Of a stretch of 64,000 nucleotides of DNA, positions 17,053-24,591 are shown piece after piece. The first letter of the stretch is position 1. The number at the start of each line of letters is the position of its first letter. Under the pieces are notes generated by a model. It was not told the DNA's origin. It searched no databases and was given only the letters and a program-made list of their open reading frames with translations. The position numbers were made by a program, and so were the translations under genes. This DNA is from Paludibacter sp. (GTDB lineage: Bacteria > Bacteroidota > Bacteroidia > Bacteroidales > Paludibacteraceae), in contig JAAFGX010000011.1 of the NCBI GenBank assembly GCA_010365115.1, positions 59,760 through 123,759 on the forward strand, in the 5' to 3' direction.

Positions 17053-17619
17053 CTATATAAACATTTGCATTGAACTTTCACCGGCATCTGCAACGAATGT
17101 ACCAGCTCCTGCAAAGCGCATATGAGGATAATCGATTAATTCTTCTCTTTTGAATCCCATCAAATCCATTGACATTTCGCAAACGGTGATTTCAATACCG
17201 AGTTCACCTGCTTGTTTGAACATTTCTTGTAATGACATAACATTTTGCTTTTTCATCAACATTTTTATCATCATTGGACCCATTCCGCCCATGTTCATGT
17301 TCGACAATTTCAGGTTGTCTTTTCCTTTTGGTAACATCATACCGAACATTTTTGAAATGAAATCTTTTCCTTTCTGATTTTTTTTCGGGTCGCGCAATGC
17401 TGATATTGACCAAAACGAGAAGAATAATTTCACCTGAGTATCCATTGCCGCTGCTGCTAATGAAATGATCATTGTGGCAAGGATTTTATCCATATCGCCT
17501 GAAACCACAGCCATTGATAACTGATCTTTGCGATTTTTTTCCAGTTTTCCAACTTTCTTTTTTAATGTGTCCAATTGCATTTGCAATTCAACCATTGTGA
17601 TTTCCTGAGTTGCCTCCAT
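17053..17619 (-). CDS. DsrE/DsrF/DrsH-like (DsrE2-type) sulfur-transfer protein
   Basis: A 188-residue protein starting with a short coiled-coil-like stretch (VELQMQLDTLKKKVGKLEKN). The DsrE fold follows: LSMAVVSGDMDKILATMIIS, FFSFWSISALRD and the conserved cysteine loop ITVCEMSMDLMGFKREEL near residue 145. A Met/Gly-rich insert lies between. DsrE2 proteins bind sulfane sulfur and exchange it with TusA. It is the first gene of the tusA-hdr-qmo operon. A -7 element lies 45 bases upstream, and the divergent Crp/Fnr gene is likely to control it. Confidence 0.9.
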   Translation of the reverse strand: MEATQEITMVELQMQLDTLKKKVGKLEKNRKDQLSMAVVSGDMDKILATMIISLAAAAMDTQVKLFFSFWSISALRDPKKNQKGKDFISKMFGMMLPKGKDNLKLSNMNMGGMGPMMIKMLMKKQNVMSLQEMFKQAGELGIEITVCEMSMDLMGFKREELIDYPHMRFAGAGTFVADAGESSMQMFI

Positions 17620-17663
17620 ATTAACTAAATTATAAATTGAACCTGATTAGAGAATTATTTCTG

Positions 17664-17671
17664 CAAATGTA
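17664..17671 (-). promoter_or_regulatory. Candidate -7 element of the dsrE2-tusA-hdr/qmo operon
   Basis: Minus-strand TACATTTG matches TAnnTTTG, about 45 bases before the dsrE2 ATG. No -33 TTTG is found at 19-20 bases, which suits an activator-dependent promoter. The palindromic operator at 17726-17741 is centred about 75 bases upstream of the expected transcription start. Confidence 0.5.
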
Positions 17672-17723
17672 TTGAAGAAAAATATATTTAATGATAATTA
17701 AGACGTGCGAGTGCATACATTAT

Positions 17724-17754
17724 TTTGTGATATGCATCACATTATCTATATTTG
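17724..17754 (+). promoter_or_regulatory. Promoter of the first Crp/Fnr regulator
   Basis: TTTG (17724-17727), exactly 19 bases, then TATATTTG (17747-17754). This is a full match to the Bacteroidota housekeeping promoter, 30 bases before the chosen ATG. Confidence 0.8.
17726..17741. promoter_or_regulatory. Crp/Fnr-type operator palindrome
   Basis: TGTGATATGCATCACA has two perfect 6-bp arms (TGTGAT/ATCACA) around four bases, the classical shape of a Crp/Fnr-superfamily site. It overlaps the -33 box and spacer of the regulator's own promoter, so binding would block that promoter. From the same position it could activate the divergent operon. Confidence 0.72.
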
Positions 17755-17783
17755 CAAATTATTCATCTAATATTAAGTGTAAA

Positions 17784-18461
17784 ATGCAAACCGATTGTAG
17801 AAACTGTCTTTTTAAAACCACGGCAACCTCAATGCTAAGTGATTGTAGTTTAGAGCAGCTAACTACAAACCACCTTGAATTAAAGTTAAAGAAAGGCGAT
17901 GCGATAATTAAGGAAGGAACTTATTCTACTAATGTAGTGTTTTTGCGGACAGGATTAGCCAAAATCCATTTAGCCGGTCCTTATACTGAGCAAATTGTAA
18001 AAGTGGTTAATGCACCGAGTTATTTAGGTTTACCAACAACATTTGGAAGTAAGATAAATCAGTATTCCATAACAGCAATAACCGAGGCTGAAGTTTGTTA
18101 CATCGATTTGGAAGTATTTCAAAACATCTTAGATGAAAACAAAGAATTTACACGTGAAATCATACAGGAATTTTGTAAGAACGAATTAGAATCTTTCCGT
18201 AGATGTGCAAACCGAACACAAAAACTGATTCGTGGGAATATGGCGGATGCTTTATTGGAATTTTCGGATAATATTTTTAAATCAAACACCTTTCAACTCC
18301 CCATATCACAATCAGAATTTGCAAATCTGGTTGATACCAGTCGCGAGAGTGTAAGTCGAGTACTCGGTGAGTTCGATAAAGATGGAATAATTAAAATAAT
18401 AGGAAAAGAAATTACAATACTCAATAAACAGTCTTTAATTTTGATTAGTCAAAACGGATAA
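17784..18461 (+). CDS. Crp/Fnr-family transcription regulator
   Basis: A 225-residue regulator with a cyclic-nucleotide-binding-fold sensor domain (KKGDAIIKEGTYSTNVVFLR) and a C-terminal winged helix (SQSEFANLVDTSRESVSRVL). The recognition helix R-E-S-V-S-R combines the FNR-type E-x-x-S-R with the CRP-type R-E, consistent with half-sites such as TGTGAT or TTGAT. The N-terminus is Cys-rich (TDCRNCLF, then C20), so redox or metal sensing is possible. The start is the ATG at 17784; an earlier in-frame start would include the promoter. It lies divergent from the qmo-like operon and probably regulates it and itself. Confidence 0.92.
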   Translation: MQTDCRNCLFKTTATSMLSDCSLEQLTTNHLELKLKKGDAIIKEGTYSTNVVFLRTGLAKIHLAGPYTEQIVKVVNAPSYLGLPTTFGSKINQYSITAITEAEVCYIDLEVFQNILDENKEFTREIIQEFCKNELESFRRCANRTQKLIRGNMADALLEFSDNIFKSNTFQLPISQSEFANLVDTSRESVSRVLGEFDKDGIIKIIGKEITILNKQSLILISQNG

Positions 18462-18519
18462 ACACGAGCAACCTTTTAAGTTTAAACAGAAAAGGTTTGT
18501 CTCATTAAATCCTTTTTAA

Positions 18520-19218
18520 TTAGCCATAATCACTAATTTTTTGTAATTTTTCGAGATCAAGTATTCTGATTGTTTTACCTTCCATTTCAATGATTTTATC
18601 GTGTTTGAATTTTGATAAAATCCTTACCACGCTTTCAGGAGTTAGTCCGGTTAATTCGGCTAATTCTTTACGAGTTAAATGAAAATCGAAATAAGAGGCT
18701 TTAAAAATATTACATGAAAGACAAATGAGCGTGTCAGCCAATCGCCCGTAAGATTGTTTTTGGGTATATGAGAAAAATCTAGTTTGCGTCTGAATCAGAT
18801 TTTCACATAACAAATTGATGATTTCGTTTGCAAAAGCGGAATTTTGTAGAATCAATTTTTTAAAAATACTTATATCAATCATTCTTACTTTACAATCCTG
18901 ATAGGCATAGGCTGAATATCGAAAAATATTTGAACCATCCAGTAATGCTGTTAGACCCACCATGTTACCTGAAGGTAATACCTTAAGAATGAGACTACTT
19001 TTTTCATTCTCCATATAAACTTTCACCAATCCGCAACAAATAAACATTATATGCGAAGCCAGGGTGCCTTGTTTGCATAGCGTTTCGCCCTTTTTATAAC
19101 TTACCATTATATTGTTGTTTTCTAACAACAATAATTCTTCATCAGTAAGCTTTTCGAAACTATCCGCTATTTCTTTGCTTAAGGTGCAACTATTGTGAAT
19201 GTGTTTTTCGATTTTCAT
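18520..19218 (-). CDS. Second Crp/Fnr-family transcription regulator
   Basis: A 232-residue protein with the same two-domain build: sensor domain with YKKGETLCKQGTLASHIMF and LPSGNMVGLTALLDG, then winged helix LTRKELAELTGLTPESVVRI. The recognition helix is P-E-S-V-V-R, so its DNA specificity probably differs from the first regulator. Cys residues are scattered rather than grouped in an FNR-like N-terminal cluster. It is convergent with the first regulator and divergent from the tusA-yeeE operon, making it a candidate controller of that operon. Confidence 0.92.
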   Translation of the reverse strand: MKIEKHIHNSCTLSKEIADSFEKLTDEELLLLENNNIMVSYKKGETLCKQGTLASHIMFICCGLVKVYMENEKSSLILKVLPSGNMVGLTALLDGSNIFRYSAYAYQDCKVRMIDISIFKKLILQNSAFANEIINLLCENLIQTQTRFFSYTQKQSYGRLADTLICLSCNIFKASYFDFHLTRKELAELTGLTPESVVRILSKFKHDKIIEMEGKTIRILDLEKLQKISDYG

Positions 19219-19636
19219 TCAATACGATGTTAATTATTTAAGGCTTTTATGATTGAATATTCAATAAATATTCAGTTTCATTCCGACAATTCTGATTAAA
19301 ATAAATTGCTGCTAAAAGTAATCAAAAGTTTCGAATGTAATAATATTCTGAAATATTATTTTCAGATGAGTCATTTCACATAGATTTTCTGTAATCATTC
19401 TCATTATAAAACCATCCTATCTTATTGAATAAAAACAATATAGTTCAAACTAAACACATTATTGAAATCGACAACAATTTAATCAAATTGATATTGTATT
19501 GTATTTTTATTGATATACATCATATTTTTGACTGACTTGAAAGTGCGATTGAGTTGTATTATATCAAGTCCGTTTACTTGGAAAGATATCATATTTTATA
19601 AATCTTTGCCATCGTAAATTTAAAACAAAATATGTT
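19219..19636. promoter_or_regulatory. Regulatory intergenic region between second Crp/Fnr gene and tusA-yeeE operon
   Basis: This 418-base gap has no gene but several palindromes. ATTGAATATTCAAT (19252-19265) is perfect. AATAATATT-CTGA-AATATTATT (19339-19360) has 9-bp arms. Both lie on the side that should control the minus-strand regulator. An FNR-type box and -7 element lie at 19510-19530 for the plus-strand operon. The leader from there to tusA is about 100 bases and shows no obvious riboswitch. Confidence 0.55.
19510..19530 (+). promoter_or_regulatory. FNR-like box overlapping a candidate promoter of the tusA-yeeE operon
   Basis: TTGATATACATCATA (19510-19524) differs by one base from TTGAT-N4-ATCAA. 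The -7 match TATTTTTG follows at 19523-19530, with a TTG about 21 bases upstream. The box sits in the promoter spacer, just as the palindrome does at the other Crp/Fnr promoter. Confidence 0.5.
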
Positions 19637-19867
19637 ATGGAAATTAAAATGACTTTAGATTGTAAAGGGCTCTCTTGTCCAATGCCCATGATGAAAGTGG
19701 CAAAAGCAATGAAAGAATTAAATGTTGGCGAAGTATTGGAAATGTTTGGAACCGATCCCGGAACAAAAACAGACTTGCCCAATTGGTGTGAAAAAACGGG
19801 TAACCAATTAATTGAGTGTACTGACCTTGAAGGTGGCATAACAAAAATGTTGATTCAAAAAGCATAG
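19637..19867 (+). CDS. TusA-family sulfur carrier protein (second copy)
   Basis: A 76-residue TusA protein. The persulfide Cys is in DCKGLSCPMPMMKVAKAM (C-P-x-P near residue 14) and the late motif is GTKTDLPNWCEKTGNQLI. It is followed after 11 bases by the YeeE/YedE transporter gene. A tusA-yeeE pair is common, and TusA is thought to accept sulfur from the transported compound. It differs clearly from the TusA at 16597, so the two serve separate steps or operons. Confidence 0.93.
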   Translation: MEIKMTLDCKGLSCPMPMMKVAKAMKELNVGEVLEMFGTDPGTKTDLPNWCEKTGNQLIECTDLEGGITKMLIQKA

Positions 19868-19878
19868 GAGAAAACACC

Positions 19879-21093
19879 ATGTCCGTAACAAAAAACAAAA
19901 ATCCATTGGTTGAACTTTTCCAACTTGGTTTTGGCAAACATTGGCCGGTGTGGGTTGGTGGTATTGTATTGGGAATTCTTAATACACTTTTATTTGCAAT
20001 ACAAAGTCCTTGGGGTGCTACCGGTGGTATTACCAATTGGGGTGATAACTTTTTCGCTCTATTTGGAATCTTTACTGAGAAAAGCATCACGCCGGTAACC
20101 GATAATCTTTACGGAATGCTTGTATTACTTCTGGTAATGGGTGCATTTGTGGGTGCATTATTTTCAAAAGAATTTGCTATACGCGTTCCGCCAAAAGGCG
20201 AAATGATAAAAGGTTTTTTGGGTGGCGGATTAATGGCCGTTGGTGCATCAATTGGAATTGGGTGTTCCATCAGCTCATTTTTCAGTGGTGTGCCGGCATT
20301 ATCGGGCGGAGCAATTATATTCTCAATAACAATGTTCGCAGGAGTTATTATAGCTTTGAAATACTTGTTGTGGGAAATGGAAGCTCGTCCAAACTGGAGT
20401 TCAGGGAAAAGCTATACCTATTTAGCTGCATCGCCAAATAAAGGCAACTGGCAAATTATTACCGGAATTATTGTGCTCATTGGTATAATTATTATAGCGT
20501 ACATATACATGAAAAGTAATCCAATAATGTCGTGGTTTATAATCATTGCAGCATTAATGGGATTAATTTCTCAACGATCCAGATTTTGCATTGTAAAAGC
20601 TTTTAGAGATCCATTCATGAGCGGAGAGTCGCATGGTTCGGTTGGTGTAATGGCAGGGTTATTAATTTGTCTTATTGGTTTCACAGTAATTAAGTATTTT
20701 GGCATTGGAGTGATTGATAATGCATCGTTGCGTGCACGTGAACTAACTTGGGTATTCCCGCATTTCTGGGCTAAAGGAGCTATTGGTGGATTTATCTTCG
20801 GCATCGGAATGACGATAGCAGGAGGTTGTGCTGTGGGTACACTTTGGAGAGTTGGCGAAGGACAAGTAAAACTATGGTTCTCATTATTGGGATTATTCTT
20901 ACTCTCTCCCATTTCAAATGCATTCTTAGCTCCGGCTTTCGATAAAATTCTTCCGCAAAGTGCAAAATTCAGAAATTACTTACCCGATTACATAGGTTAT
21001 GATGGTGCATTTGCACTGGTATTGGCTATTATCATCGGATGGTATGTGTTCGTTAAATGGAATGAAAGAACCGGCCGTTTCAGCGCTTTTTAA
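19879..21093 (+). CDS. YeeE/YedE-family sulfur compound transporter
   Basis: A 404-residue membrane protein with about ten hydrophobic helices. The two-fold YeeE repeat is visible with conserved Cys in SIGIGCSISSFFSG, SQRSRFCIVKAFRDP and MTIAGGCAVGTLWRVGEGQ. In TsuA/YeeE proteins such Cys residues relay thiosulfate or sulfane sulfur through the membrane; the same use is inferred here. The YedE branch has also been linked to selenium. With the TusA gene directly before it and rhodanese genes after it, import of sulfur compounds is the better reading. Confidence 0.9.
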   Translation: MSVTKNKNPLVELFQLGFGKHWPVWVGGIVLGILNTLLFAIQSPWGATGGITNWGDNFFALFGIFTEKSITPVTDNLYGMLVLLLVMGAFVGALFSKEFAIRVPPKGEMIKGFLGGGLMAVGASIGIGCSISSFFSGVPALSGGAIIFSITMFAGVIIALKYLLWEMEARPNWSSGKSYTYLAASPNKGNWQIITGIIVLIGIIIIAYIYMKSNPIMSWFIIIAALMGLISQRSRFCIVKAFRDPFMSGESHGSVGVMAGLLICLIGFTVIKYFGIGVIDNASLRARELTWVFPHFWAKGAIGGFIFGIGMTIAGGCAVGTLWRVGEGQVKLWFSLLGLFLLSPISNAFLAPAFDKILPQSAKFRNYLPDYIGYDGAFALVLAIIIGWYVFVKWNERTGRFSAF

Positions 21094-21105
21094 AAATTAT
21101 AAATT

Positions 21106-21588
21106 ATGCAAAAAACAATTATAAAATTAATACTTTGTATAGCAGTAGTATTAACAAGTTGCAAAGGAATATATGAGGATACGGCTGAAATGGCGGCTGA
21201 TTATAAATCGGATATTGTTTCTATAACAGTAGATTCCTTAAAAGCAAAGACTGAAAAAGGTGCAGATTTCGTCCTAATTGATGTACGTCAGTCAAATGAA
21301 TACTACACTGAAAATATTCCTGGATCAGTATCAATTCCTAGAGGTGTGCTCGAATTCCAAATTGGGTCAGAAGATTTTTGGTCTTCACAATACATGTACC
21401 CTCCTGAAAAAAATGTGGAAATAATCATTTATTGTAAAGCAGGAAACAGAGGAATATTAGCTACAAAATCATTAATGCAGTTGGGATACAGCAATGTCAA
21501 AAACCTCGAAGGCGGTTATGATGCATTCAATCCAAATCAAGATCCCAATGCAAAACCAAAACCCTCAGGTGGCGGTTGCGGAGGGTGA
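21106..21588 (+). CDS. Exported rhodanese lipoprotein with C-terminal Cys-Gly-Gly tail
   Basis: A 160-residue single-domain rhodanese. The signal peptide ends in the lipobox LTSC (Cys about residue 19), so it should be membrane-anchored outside the cytoplasm. The rhodanese domain has FVLIDVRQSNEYYTENIPGS and the active-site loop IIYCKAGNRG. The protein ends in a proline/glycine-rich tail KPSGGGCGG. The extra Cys three residues from the end is not part of the rhodanese fold and recurs in the gene at 24592. It begins 13 bases after the transporter gene. Confidence 0.92.
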   Translation: MQKTIIKLILCIAVVLTSCKGIYEDTAEMAADYKSDIVSITVDSLKAKTEKGADFVLIDVRQSNEYYTENIPGSVSIPRGVLEFQIGSEDFWSSQYMYPPEKNVEIIIYCKAGNRGILATKSLMQLGYSNVKNLEGGYDAFNPNQDPNAKPKPSGGGCGG

Positions 21589-21638
21589 AAAAAAATTATT
21601 TCAATAATCATAATTAAATCATTAAAAACTAAAATGTC

Positions 21639-22619
21639 ATGAAAAAACTAAATTTATTTAAATTACTATTATTAAGCATCACTTTTTCTGTTCTTGGACT
21701 TAGCAGTTGTATCGATCCTGTTGTTGAGCCGGCAGTTGATCATTACAAAGTTATGTCTGAATACATGAAAGCTAACAACATGGATTTAAACAAAATGGCT
21801 GAAACTTGGGTAGTTGATGCACTAACAGTAAATAATACAGGTATAAGCACTTACCATATAATGGATTTACGTACGGCTACGGATTTTGCATTAGGACATA
21901 TTCCGGGAGCAGTAAATGTTACTTTAACAAATGTAGTTACAGCTGCACAAGGTGTAACTAAACCTATTTTAATAGTTTGTTATACCGGTCAAACATCAGC
22001 TGTGGCACATGTGGCACTTCGCCTGAGTGGCTTCAGTACCTGTAAAATTCTGAAATGGGGAATGAGTAGTTGGAATCCAGTATTCGATAAATGGACTGCC
22101 AATGTTGCAAATATTGGTAAGGGACACGCCAATTGGTCGACAACTAATTCCGTTAAAACACCGGTACTTTTCTCACTTCCTATGTTAGCTAAAGCAGATT
22201 TTACGGCAGCCGACACAACCGGTGCAAAGATTCTTGCCAAACGTGTAACTTACATGTTGAGCCAAGGATTTAAAGGTGTAAATGCTTCAGATGTACTTTT
22301 AACTCCTGCCAATTATTTTATAGTTAATTACTGGACCGATGCTGATGTAACTACTTACGGTCATATTAAAGGCGCATACCGTTTAAACGAAACATTACTA
22401 CTTGGAGATGGAATGAAAAATCTTGATTCTGCATCAAAAGTTACAGTTTATTGCTGGACAGGTCAAACATCTTCTCTGGTTGCGGCTTACCTTACAGTGC
22501 TTGGATACGATGCAAGTGGTATCAAATTTGGCACAAATGCAATGATTAATGCCGATTTACTTAAAAATAAATGGTCGGCAAGTCAGATTGGCACATATGC
22601 CTATGTAACAGGCAATTAA
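21639..22619 (+). CDS. Double-rhodanese lipoprotein
   Basis: A 326-residue protein with a lipobox signal (LGLSSC, Cys about residue 24). Two rhodanese domains follow, with loops IVCYTGQTSAVA and VYCWTGQTSSLV. Both catalytic Cys are kept, and the shared C-x-T-G-Q-T-S loop shows the halves arose by duplication. This loop differs from the CKAGNR and CKTG loops of its neighbours, so substrate use may differ. It is probably the same operon as the gene before and the porin after, although a strong hairpin lies downstream. Confidence 0.9.
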   Translation: MKKLNLFKLLLLSITFSVLGLSSCIDPVVEPAVDHYKVMSEYMKANNMDLNKMAETWVVDALTVNNTGISTYHIMDLRTATDFALGHIPGAVNVTLTNVVTAAQGVTKPILIVCYTGQTSAVAHVALRLSGFSTCKILKWGMSSWNPVFDKWTANVANIGKGHANWSTTNSVKTPVLFSLPMLAKADFTAADTTGAKILAKRVTYMLSQGFKGVNASDVLLTPANYFIVNYWTDADVTTYGHIKGAYRLNETLLLGDGMKNLDSASKVTVYCWTGQTSSLVAAYLTVLGYDASGIKFGTNAMINADLLKNKWSASQIGTYAYVTGN

Positions 22620-22644
22620 TATTCTGATATTTTTTATAAAATCA

Positions 22645-22684
22645 TACTGCATTCTGTTTCTGTAGAAAGAAACAGAATGCAGTA
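22645..22684 (+). other. Strong intra-operon hairpin
   Basis: A perfect 16-bp stem, TACTGCATTCTGTTTC/GAAACAGAATGCAGTA, with an 8-base loop. No T-run directly follows, so it is a weak terminator candidate. It could act in mRNA stabilisation or partial termination between the double rhodanese and porin genes. Confidence 0.8.
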
Positions 22685-22699
22685 ATAAAACACTTTTTT

Positions 22700-23776
22700 A
22701 TGAGAAGATTAATTATATCAGTTATGGCATTCGTCGGTATCGCGTTAACTTTCACAACTGCATCACAAGGTTGTATGGGTGGCGGAGGCGATTTAATAGG
22801 AGTTCATGGATTTATCCAACCACAATACAACTACTTTATGAATGGTACTGATGCTAACGGAAAAAGTCTTGATCAGAATAATTTCACTTTTAATCGGGCT
22901 CGTATTGGAGTAGTAGGTTCTATCCCTTATGATATCGATTATTATCTGATGCTTGAATTCAGTCCCTATAAAACGGCTCAAAAAACGCCTCATTTATTGG
23001 ATGGATATGTATCGTATACTCGTTTTGGTAAATGGGCAAAATTTACTTTAGGTCAGTTTAAATCACCTTTCAGTTTGGAGCAAAATACTGCATGCTCGGG
23101 ACTTTATACCGTTAATCGTTCAGAAGTTGTCAATCAACTTGCAGGTCCCCAAAGAGATCTGGGTGTTCTGATAAGTGGAGGACATGATTCATTATTTGTA
23201 CAATACAGTTTTGGCTTGATGAACGGCTCGGGAATGAATGCAGTGGATGACAATAAAACAAAGGATATTGTGGGACGTGTGGTTTTCAATCCTTTTAAAA
23301 ATCTTAAAGTCGGTGGAAGTTTAAAACTTGGAAAAATAAATCCAACTGACCCGATTCAAAAGTTAAACAACATTTATCGTTACGGAGCTGAAATTCAATA
23401 CAAACTGGAAAACCTTCTCATTCAATCTGAATTTATTTACGGACAGGATGAATTATTCTCAGCTTCACAAATTCCAATTTATGGTGGCTGTGGTGGAATT
23501 ATTGGTTTTGACACTAAACAACCCGGAACTTATCACAAAAGTGGGTTCTTGGCAATGGCTTCGTATATGACCAACTGGAATCTGGAGCCTGTTATCAAGT
23601 TTGATACCTATAACTCCGATCATGCAACTGCCGGTAAAAGAACCAATTACATTACTGTTGGTTTAAATTACTATGTTAATGATTATTCGAGAATACAGAT
23701 TAACTATGTAAACGTTACAGAATCGAATCCAACAGTTAATGACATGATTATGGTTCAATTACAAGCCAAATTTTAA
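22700..23776 (+). CDS. Outer-membrane porin (OprO/OprP-like beta-barrel)
   Basis: A 358-residue beta-barrel. A signal peptide of about 25 residues is followed by GVHGFIQPQYNYFMN, the typical first strands of phosphate-selective-porin-like proteins. Alternating aromatic strands continue to the end (VQLQAKF, terminal Phe as BAM signal). Two Cys-containing glycine-rich stretches, QGCMGGGGD after the signal and IYGGCGGIIG in a loop, are unusual for a porin and recall the CGG tails of the rhodanese lipoproteins. Its position inside the rhodanese operon suggests uptake of a sulfur anion such as thiosulfate or tetrathionate; this is inference. Confidence 0.82.
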   Translation: MRRLIISVMAFVGIALTFTTASQGCMGGGGDLIGVHGFIQPQYNYFMNGTDANGKSLDQNNFTFNRARIGVVGSIPYDIDYYLMLEFSPYKTAQKTPHLLDGYVSYTRFGKWAKFTLGQFKSPFSLEQNTACSGLYTVNRSEVVNQLAGPQRDLGVLISGGHDSLFVQYSFGLMNGSGMNAVDDNKTKDIVGRVVFNPFKNLKVGGSLKLGKINPTDPIQKLNNIYRYGAEIQYKLENLLIQSEFIYGQDELFSASQIPIYGGCGGIIGFDTKQPGTYHKSGFLAMASYMTNWNLEPVIKFDTYNSDHATAGKRTNYITVGLNYYVNDYSRIQINYVNVTESNPTVNDMIMVQLQAKF

Positions 23777-23792
23777 ATCAAAAAAAAAGATC

Positions 23793-24584
23793 ATGAAAAA
23801 AAATATAGTATTTATTTTATTTATTATGTTGGTGATGTCTGCCAATGCTCAGTTGATAAGTGTTGATGCATTATCAAAAATAATAAAAGATCCAAATGTA
23901 GTGGTGATTGATGCAAGACCGGCAGCTGACTACCTAAAAACCCATATAGATGGAGCAATAGGGTTGGATGCTTCTGCCTTAAGCAACAATACACCTGTTG
24001 AAGGAACATTGAAAAGCAGTTCTGAAATGGCTACTATATTAGGCAAAAATGGCGTTTCAAATAAGAATAAAATTGTAGTTTATTGCAAAACAGGGGTAAA
24101 TGCAGGTCGTATGTACTGGATTTTAAAATACCTGGGATGCGACGATGTAAGTGTGCTCGATGGACAAATGGATGCATGGTTTGCTGCCCGTAAACCCATT
24201 ACAAAAAATCCAAAGAAATTGACCCCAACTAACTTTTCAGCATCTGTAAATTCTTCTATGTTAGTTGATAAAGCTTATGTAAAATCAAAATTATCTTCGT
24301 CAAGCACCATTATTGTGGATTCACGTAAAAAAGCAGATTATGATGCGGGACACATAGGTAATGCTGTAAATATTCCAAGCGAAATAATGTTGACAGGTTC
24401 AAAACTAAAACCAGTAGCTGATTTAACTTCAATCTATTCCGGAGTTTCAAAAGATAAAGAAATTATACTTTATTGTAAAACGGGCTACACTGCAAGTTTT
24501 ACTTATTTTGTTCTGAAATCATTGTTGAAATATCCAAATGTAAAGGTTTATGATGGAGCTTATCTTGACTGGACACAAAAATAG
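23793..24584 (+). CDS. Exported double-rhodanese sulfurtransferase
   Basis: A 263-residue protein with a cleavable signal peptide (MKKNIVFILFIMLVMSANA|Q) and no lipobox, so probably soluble in the periplasm. Two rhodanese domains follow: VIDARPAADYLKTHIDGA with loop VVYCKTGVNAGR, and IVDSRKKADYDAGHIGNA with loop ILYCKTGYTASF. Both domains keep the active Cys, unlike classic tandem rhodaneses, where the first domain is usually inactive. It starts 16 bases after the porin gene and ends seven bases before the next rhodanese gene. Confidence 0.92.
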   Translation: MKKNIVFILFIMLVMSANAQLISVDALSKIIKDPNVVVIDARPAADYLKTHIDGAIGLDASALSNNTPVEGTLKSSSEMATILGKNGVSNKNKIVVYCKTGVNAGRMYWILKYLGCDDVSVLDGQMDAWFAARKPITKNPKKLTPTNFSASVNSSMLVDKAYVKSKLSSSSTIIVDSRKKADYDAGHIGNAVNIPSEIMLTGSKLKPVADLTSIYSGVSKDKEIILYCKTGYTASFTYFVLKSLLKYPNVKVYDGAYLDWTQK

Positions 24585-24591
24585 GAGAAAT

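Noticed and set aside
17726..17741. Reading the palindrome as a terminator hairpin
   Set aside because: It lies between divergent genes, has a 6-bp stem with four-base centre and sits exactly in a promoter spacer, as an operator would.
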